10,390 nucleotides of DNA, taken from NCBI GenBank assembly GCA_021604265.1, contig BQIY01000043.1, forward strand, positions 1 to 10,390, read 5' to 3'. This DNA comes from Nitrospirales bacterium. GTDB lineage: Bacteria > Nitrospirota > Nitrospiria > Nitrospirales > UBA8639. Both the position numbers and the translations under genes were made by a program. The notes under the pieces are model-generated. The model had not been told where the DNA came from and ran no database searches. It saw nothing but the letters and a program-made list of their open reading frames with translations. Below are positions 6,933 to 10,390 of the stretch, in pieces (positions within the stretch are counted from its first letter, which is position 1; each line of letters begins with the position of its first letter).

Positions 6933-7982
6933 TTAGGGTTGAGGTGTTGATGTGAAGGGCTCTCGATCGGTTTCGACCTTCGCCGCACGACTCATGAGGT
7001 TGGCAACAGCCTGACGAGGATCCATATCTTCAAACAGGACTTGATAGACCCCGTCAACAATCGGCATTTCAATGTTGTACCGTTGTGCTAAACCCGTTGC
7101 CGCACGAGTGGTGCGAATGCCTTCCGCAACCGTTGCTGTGTGTGAAAGAATCTCCTCAAGAGTTGAACCTTGTCCAAGTTTTAACCCAACCGTATAATTT
7201 CGGCTCAATGACCCTGTGCAGGTTAACACCAGGTCGCCTAATCCGGATAACCCGTACAGGGTGGAGACGTCAGCGCCCATCGCGACGCCTAAACGAATCA
7301 TCTCGGCAAGGCCTCGCGTAATCAAGGCAGCTCTAGTGTTGAATCCCAATTCCAAACCGTCCACAATACCAGAGGCAATGGCCATGACGTTTTTTAACGC
7401 ACCGCCAATTTGTGCGCCAATCATGTCATGACCCGCATAGACGCGAAATTGCGGCGTCAAAAATACATGTTGGAGTTGTGTCACTAAATCGGATGTGTGC
7501 CCGGCTAGCAGAATTGTCGTAGGCTTCTCCTGGCAAACTTCGAGAGCGAAACTCGGACCTGAAAGAATCGTCACAAAGGGATGCCAGGAATGAGGGAGCA
7601 GAGATTCAGCAATATTCGACATGAGGTGAAACGAATTCTCCTCAATGCCTTTCGTCGCAATCGTGACAGGCAAGGGAGTGGTCACGTGTGGTCTCAGTTG
7701 CTCAAGAATCGCATGCATGGCATGGGAGGGAACGGCTAACAGAAGAAGGTCTGTTTCATGAACTGCTTCGGCGAGTGACCCTGTGGCTGACAATGAGTCA
7801 GGCAAGGAAATACCTGGGAGATACATTTCATTTTGTCGAGTAGCCTGAATCGATTCCACGACGTCGTGTTCATGAGCCCAAAGGCGAATAGTGTACCCCT
7901 TGCAGGCTAACAAGCGGGCCAACGCCGTTCCCCATGACCCGGCTCCAATGACGGAGATGGTCTTGATAGGTCGAGCAATCAT
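6933..7982 (-). CDS. gpsA: Glycerol-3-phosphate dehydrogenase [NAD(P)+]
   Basis: Reduces dihydroxyacetone phosphate to sn-glycerol 3-phosphate, the backbone for phospholipid synthesis; cytoplasmic. From ATG at 7982-7980 the product is 349 residues, normal for GpsA. It shows the nucleotide-binding VIGAGSWGTALA (11-22), AVPSHAM (83-89), IATKGIE (108-114), SGPSFALEV (141-149), ALKNVMAIA (195-203) with catalytic K197, NTRAALITRGLAEM (215-228) and GLSGLGDLVLTCTG (244-257). The frame is open further, to a GTG at 8084, but a consensus promoter (8047-8075) lies inside that extension and transcription should begin near 8040. The extra 34 codons also fall outside the family. No strong Shine-Dalgarno precedes the ATG. 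larB follows 17 bp downstream, forming a likely two-gene unit. Confidence 0.95.
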   Translation of the reverse strand: MIARPIKTISVIGAGSWGTALARLLACKGYTIRLWAHEHDVVESIQATRQNEMYLPGISLPDSLSATGSLAEAVHETDLLLLAVPSHAMHAILEQLRPHVTTPLPVTIATKGIEENSFHLMSNIAESLLPHSWHPFVTILSGPSFALEVCQEKPTTILLAGHTSDLVTQLQHVFLTPQFRVYAGHDMIGAQIGGALKNVMAIASGIVDGLELGFNTRAALITRGLAEMIRLGVAMGADVSTLYGLSGLGDLVLTCTGSLSRNYTVGLKLGQGSTLEEILSHTATVAEGIRTTRAATGLAQRYNIEMPIVDGVYQVLFEDMDPRQAVANLMSRAAKVETDREPFTSTPQP

Positions 7983-8046
7983 GAAAGTGTGAAGGGGAAA
8001 AGAACGTTTTCGCGGAAGAAAATCTACAATTTCAGACTTGCGCGCG

Positions 8047-8075
8047 ATTATAGAAACGAGAAGAAATACTGTCAA
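8047..8075 (-). promoter_or_regulatory. Consensus sigma-70-type promoter of gpsA-larB
   Basis: On the minus strand TTGACA (8075-8070) and TATAAT (8052-8047) are separated by exactly 17 bp, a perfect match to the housekeeping sigma consensus. Transcription would start near 8040, leaving a leader of about 58 nt before the gpsA ATG at 7982. Confidence 0.85.
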
Positions 8076-8131
8076 CTTGATCACATGTTATTAAATCGCA
8101 TGAGGAACCTGACATCGACGTAATTTGTTTA

Positions 8132-8146
8132 TGTGATTGCTTCACA
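8132..8146. promoter_or_regulatory. Inverted repeat TGTGA-N5-TCACA upstream of gpsA promoter
   Basis: TGTGA (8132-8136) and TCACA (8142-8146) form a perfect 5-bp inverted repeat with a 5-nt spacer, about 100 bp upstream of the inferred gpsA transcription start. It resembles CRP/FNR-family half-sites, but those normally have a 6-nt spacer, so an operator function is uncertain. Confidence 0.2.
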
Positions 8147-8157
8147 CGTATTCAATT

Positions 8158-8252
8158 ATCGTGGTCAAGCCGACCACCTATAATCAACACAGCAAGAGGA
8201 ATGGCGTCATCAATGTAGATGTGTTCATAGTGAGCCGTAGCCACACACAACA
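8158..8252 (+). repeat. Repeat unit 1 (structured)
   Basis: Inverted repeat GTGGTC (8161-8166), loop AAGCC, GACCAC (8172-8177). A second possible helix begins immediately after: CTAT (8178-8181) with ATAG (8227-8230) and AACACA (8186-8191) with TGTGTT (8220-8225). The 3' arm abuts TGAGCCGTA at 8231. Strand shown is the one on which the motif was read; the transcribed strand is unknown. Confidence 0.7.
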
Positions 8253-8348
8253 ATCGTGGTCAAGCCGACCACCTGCCATCAACACAGCAAGAGGAATGGC
8301 GTCATCAATGTAAAATGGGTTGATGGTGAGCCGTAGCTATACACAACA
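8253..8348 (+). repeat. Repeat unit 2 (structured)
   Basis: Same layout as unit 1: GTGGTC (8256-8261), loop AAGCC, GACCAC (8267-8272). A perfect 8-bp inverted repeat follows, CCATCAAC (8276-8283) with GTTGATGG (8319-8326), whose 3' arm again abuts TGAGCCGTA (8327-8335). Confidence 0.7.
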
Positions 8349-8439
8349 ATCGTGGTCAAGACCACCTGTCATCGACCTATCATGCGGGTGAGAACTGAGC
8401 CGTAAGTGATACATTCATTAGCCATACTGATATTCAACG
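8349..8439 (+). repeat. Repeat unit 3 (shortened)
   Basis: GTGGTC (8352-8357) and GACCAC (8360-8365) are kept but the loop has lost three bases, so an RNA would form a 5-bp stem closed by CAAG. The middle is about 27 bp shorter than in units 1 and 2 and lacks the second helix. TGAGCCGTA is present at 8396-8404. Confidence 0.6.
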
Positions 8440-8466
8440 ATCGTCGGCACCTAGGCACCTATAATC
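8440..8466 (+). repeat. Decayed repeat copy with an internal 8-bp tandem
   Basis: ATCGTCGG...CACCTATAATC resembles the start of unit 1 (ATCGTGG...CACCTATAATC), and both are preceded by ATTCAA. The hairpin is lost. GGCACCTA is repeated twice in tandem at 8446-8461. Confidence 0.4.
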
Positions 8467-8561
8467 TCATGTTATAGCCGATTCGATGAACTTCCAATGG
8501 TTGAAGTAGTGAATTTCGCTGGGTGAATCTGGTTGGCTCGTCTGGAAAATTTACCATTCGC

Positions 8562-8567
8562 TATAAT
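8562..8567 (+). promoter_or_regulatory. Possible -10 box for the zinc-ribbon gene
   Basis: A perfect TATAAT on the plus strand, 36 bp before the small ORF at 8603. No acceptable -35 hexamer is found at 15-19 bp spacing (TTGGCT at 8533-8538 is 23 bp away) and there is no TG extension, so this would be weak or activator-dependent. Confidence 0.28.
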
Positions 8568-8602
8568 ATACGCAATGTATTTCAAGAAAAGGATGGATGT
8601 AC

Positions 8603-8698
8603 ATGAGCCGTTGGCCTATTGAACCATCGCGCCTAGGCCTCCACATTCCATTTCATCCACGATGGATTGATTTTATTTTGAGGTTAGCCCATGAGTGA
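8603..8698 (+). CDS. Possible 31-codon leader ORF overlapping the zinc-ribbon gene start
   Basis: ATG at 8603 has AAGGA (8589-8593) 9 nt upstream and opens a 31-codon frame (MSRWPIEPSRL... ending RLAHE). It stops at TGA 8696-8698, 8 bp inside the next gene (ATG 8691). The layout suits translational coupling. The peptide matches no family I know and could be a chance frame. Confidence 0.3.
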   Translation: MSRWPIEPSRLGLHIPFHPRWIDFILRLAHE

Positions 8699-9035
8699 TC
8701 GACAGGTATGTTCTTCTTGCGGTTTTGGAATTCCTCGAGAAGGACGCTATTGTCTCAAATGTGGGACAAAAGTTACTGAAGACAAGCAAAAGGCACGAGC
8801 GAAGGAGTCACTGAACCTCCGTATCCTGTATATCATGGTTGGGTTATTAATTCTCGCAGTACTTTTCCCTCCATGGGAAGCCGCACCTGGCGAGCCTCCG
8901 CAATTTTTAGGGTTGGGATTTATTCTCTCTCCCCCTCGCGAAGGCGCAATTGTAAGCCGGATGTTACAAACAATCCAACTAGTGACGATTGGCGTGGGGG
9001 GAATGTATGCGTCTTGGCTGTTTCGGTCGAAATAA
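8691..9035 (+). CDS. Small zinc-ribbon membrane protein
   Basis: The 114-residue product begins with a zinc ribbon, C7-x2-C10 ... C21-x2-C24 (CSSC, CLKC), of the zinc_ribbon_2/double-zinc-ribbon type. A charged linker (27-41) leads to a transmembrane helix at about 45-60 (LYIMVGLLILAVLF). The segment PPWEAAPGEPP lies between membrane helices, and a second hydrophobic helix spans about 92-111 (IQLVTIGVGGMYASWLF). The ribbon probably faces the cytoplasm. The start is ATG with GAGG (8680-8683) 7 nt upstream. It stands alone on the plus strand between the repeat array and a convergent cytochrome gene. Specific function is unknown; such ribbons bind zinc and often mediate protein contacts. No GC-rich terminator was seen in 9036-9112. 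Confidence 0.8.
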   Translation: MSDRQVCSSCGFGIPREGRYCLKCGTKVTEDKQKARAKESLNLRILYIMVGLLILAVLFPPWEAAPGEPPQFLGLGFILSPPREGAIVSRMLQTIQLVTIGVGGMYASWLFRSK

Positions 9036-9112
9036 CCGTTGACCAACCATGTATCTTAAAAAAGATAAGTGATTGGATTGAAAGGGTTGTTTTGCTTCAT
9101 AGTTATGACCGT

Positions 9113-10096
9113 CTATGAGTCATTACTTTGTAAGCAGTGTTCAATCGCTGCCAGCTCCGAAGATTGAATATGTTCATCTTGTTCAAGGGTTTCAAGATAA
9201 TTGACCATTTGCTCAAGGTCTGTTGCGCTGATTTTGTTTTGATAGTAAGAGGAAGAGAGAGTATTTTTGGCATAAATCGCTTTGTCGGCAACGATATGAA
9301 CATCGTGATGAAGAATCGATTCAATGATGTACTCTCTTGGTGACGAGGCCCTTCCTTGGTAAGCGGGATCGTTCAGGTGTGCCGATGCATTCGTTTTCAT
9401 GTACAACGGCGGCCCAAGTGTTCCGGTCGCTGCGGGGATCGTGGGGATGATGTGACATCCAGCGCATGCATGCCGGAGAAATAATTGTTTTTCTTGATGT
9501 TTCGCGCGACGTGTGAGGTGCGAATCACGATTAACATAGTGCCATTCTTCTTGCGAAAGAAGGTTTCGGTAGGTCGTGCGTATTTTGTGTGGCGAGGGAG
9601 GGTGTTCGCCTTCGTGGACATAGAGCCACGTATCAATGGCCACAAGTTCTTCGAGCGTGAGGTTGATTGGCGGGAGATGGGCTTTCGGCATAGGTGATTC
9701 GCAGTCTCGACTCCCTTTCAAGCCCCACCCTGCTACGACATAACAATTCGGACAGACATGGGATTCAGCCAGGTATTCGAGCGATGTGGGTTTGGTCCGT
9801 TGCCGTGCGGTGATTCCCCATAAGTTCGGCCCCCGATCACTCATTGGCCTAGGGTGAAACGCATGACAGACCGGGCACTGAGCTTTTCCAGCATGACGAC
9901 CGTCACGGTTTTTTCCCAGAGTGCCGAAAATGAGAATCTCGCCTTCGTCTGCTAGCTGCTGTGTCGTTCTGTTATCGATGGCTGTACTTTTCGATTCCGG
10001 TAATCCTTGGGATTCCGTGTAATGGTTCCAATTCCCACAACCTGAGGCAAGACCGAGAAAGAAGAGAACGACACAGCAACTGTTACATAATCTCAT
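9113..10096 (-). CDS. Di-haem cytochrome c lipoprotein
   Basis: Probable periplasmic, membrane-anchored electron carrier. From ATG at 10096-10094 the product is 327 residues with a lipoprotein signal ending in LASGC (lipidated C20). Domain 1 (about 45-165) has haem motif CPVCH (74-78), GPNLWGI (89-95) and the likely axial Met in SPMPK (M136). Between them lies CPNCY (115-119), a CxxC with Tyr in place of the haem His. Domain 2 (about 200-305) has CAGCH (211-215) and a C-terminal helix (LEQMVNYLETL) but no Met at the usual ligand place. I recall similar ESxxCPxCYVV...SPMP segments in Nitrospira cytochromes. The frame is also open to a TTG at 10144; the ATG is preferred because it gives a normal-length signal. 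Partner enzyme unknown. Confidence 0.85.
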   Translation of the reverse strand: MRLCNSCCVVLFFLGLASGCGNWNHYTESQGLPESKSTAIDNRTTQQLADEGEILIFGTLGKNRDGRHAGKAQCPVCHAFHPRPMSDRGPNLWGITARQRTKPTSLEYLAESHVCPNCYVVAGWGLKGSRDCESPMPKAHLPPINLTLEELVAIDTWLYVHEGEHPPSPHKIRTTYRNLLSQEEWHYVNRDSHLTRRAKHQEKQLFLRHACAGCHIIPTIPAATGTLGPPLYMKTNASAHLNDPAYQGRASSPREYIIESILHHDVHIVADKAIYAKNTLSSSYYQNKISATDLEQMVNYLETLEQDEHIQSSELAAIEHCLQSNDS

Positions 10097-10162
10097 TGTG
10101 AAGGGTGAAATCCATGCGGCTCTTGGAGAATGTGACTGAATCAAGAAACTCGGTGAATTTGA

Positions 10163-10390
10163 TTATTCCATCACTTGTAAAACTTTTTGAATTTCCTGGG
10201 CTTTGCGTTGCTGCAAGTTGACAAAGACATCCGGTCCGTCGATGAGACGGTACTGAACGTCTTCGGTTTTGACATTGGCACAAATTCCCTTCCCTTCTTG
10301 GTAGGCTGAAAACCGTGTGACCGTATTACTCCGGCGATGCATCCGTAAGATGCTGATCGTACAGGCTTCACCGTCATAGGGTTCACTCAC
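10163..10390 (-). CDS. Unidentified protein, 3' portion reaching the window edge
   Basis: An open frame of 75 codons runs from the right edge to TAA at 10165-10163. The edge codon happens to be GTG, but the upstream side is not visible, so the true start may lie beyond the window. Visible sequence includes ILRMHRRSNTVTRFSAYQ and, near the end, VFVNLQQRKAQEIQKVLQ, likely an amphipathic helix. There is no signal, membrane segment or known motif. It lies 66 bp upstream of the cytochrome ATG on the same strand and could share its transcript. Two other minus-strand frames overlap; this one is preferred for its length, and that choice is tentative. Confidence 0.4.
   Translation of the reverse strand: MSEPYDGEACTISILRMHRRSNTVTRFSAYQEGKGICANVKTEDVQYRLIDGPDVFVNLQQRKAQEIQKVLQVME

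Larger units (their letters stand above)
8158..8466. repeat. Tandem repeat array, period about 95 bp, three clear copies and one decayed
   Basis: Copies of ATCGTGGTCAAGCC... begin at 8158, 8253 and 8349, and a degenerate copy begins at 8440, giving periods of 95, 96 and 91 bp. The first two are nearly identical over most of the unit. The third keeps the first hairpin and the TGAGCCGTA block but has lost about 27 bp between them. The periods are not all multiples of three and there is no long frame, so the array is not coding. It fills most of the 600-bp gap between gpsA and the zinc-ribbon gene. The rest of the gap holds only the gpsA promoter side and, from about 8560, a possible -10 box and small ORF. 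Confidence 0.85.

Noticed and set aside
7983..8084. 34-residue N-terminal extension of GpsA from GTG 8084
   Set aside because: It contains the consensus promoter and exceeds the normal family N-terminus.
8201..8218. Short frame MASSM in repeat units 1 and 2 (ATG...TAG, ATG...TAA)
   Set aside because: Five codons only, and the AGAGGA preceding the first ATG has no spacer, so initiation is unlikely despite the conserved stop.
8158..8466. CRISPR array
   Set aside because: Units are about 95 bp and conserved along most of their length; there are no short repeats separated by unique spacers of constant size, and no cas genes.
8747..9046. Minus-strand frame of 99 codons
   Set aside because: Antisense to the zinc-ribbon gene, whose CxxC pairs, membrane helices and ribosome-binding site support the plus strand.
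9052..9067. TATCTT-AAAA-AAGATA palindrome after the zinc-ribbon gene
   Set aside because: AT-rich weak stem without a following T-run; not a convincing intrinsic terminator.
10097..10144. 16-residue extension of the cytochrome from TTG 10144
   Set aside because: No Shine-Dalgarno precedes it, and the ATG at 10096 gives a lipoprotein signal of normal length; not fully excluded.

Overview
The window looks like a chromosomal segment of a Gram-negative bacterium of roughly balanced base composition, probably a member of the Nitrospirota (Nitrospira-like). The pointers are a di-haem lipoprotein cytochrome of a style I associate with that phylum, bacterial housekeeping genes, and an archaeal/eukaryotic-type phenylalanyl-tRNA synthetase alpha subunit. 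The taxonomic call is an inference with modest confidence. No mobile element, tRNA, rRNA or CRISPR array was seen.

Layout from left to right. Positions 1-5256 hold a tightly packed minus-strand run, transcribed right to left as larC - pdxA - rsmB - rpe - pheS. The first gene makes a nickel-pincer cofactor enzyme, the second a vitamin B6 enzyme, the third a 16S rRNA methyltransferase, the fourth a pentose-phosphate epimerase; pheS runs off the left edge. Gaps are 72, 75, 2 and 8 bp. A divergent plus-strand gene (5430-6185) encodes an exported protein of unknown function with an acidic tail. It starts at TTG and appears coupled to a 10-codon minicistron. Its 3' end overlaps by 44 bp the end of larB, which is on the minus strand downstream of gpsA (gpsA - larB, 6142-7982). 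A textbook -35/-10 promoter at 8047-8075 drives gpsA and shows that the longest gpsA ORF is over-extended.

Positions 8085-8690 are non-coding apart from a possible small leader ORF. They hold three clear and one decayed copy of a tandem repeat of about 95 bp, each clear copy carrying a GTGGTC/GACCAC inverted repeat and a TGAGCCGTA block. To the right come a small plus-strand zinc-ribbon membrane protein (8691-9035), a minus-strand di-haem cytochrome c lipoprotein (9113-10096), and the 3' part of an unidentified minus-strand gene that reaches the right edge.

How the genes fit together: LarB and LarC are the first and last enzymes of nickel-pincer nucleotide synthesis; LarE and any LarA-type client are not in the window. 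The only gene separating gpsA-larB from larC-pdxA-rsmB-rpe-pheS is in the opposite orientation, so readthrough of the minus strand would be antisense to the exported protein. The least explained items are the structured tandem repeats at 8158-8466, the archaeal-type PheRS, the embedded opposite-strand gene, and the two minicistrons overlapping downstream starts. No clear new multi-gene system is present.
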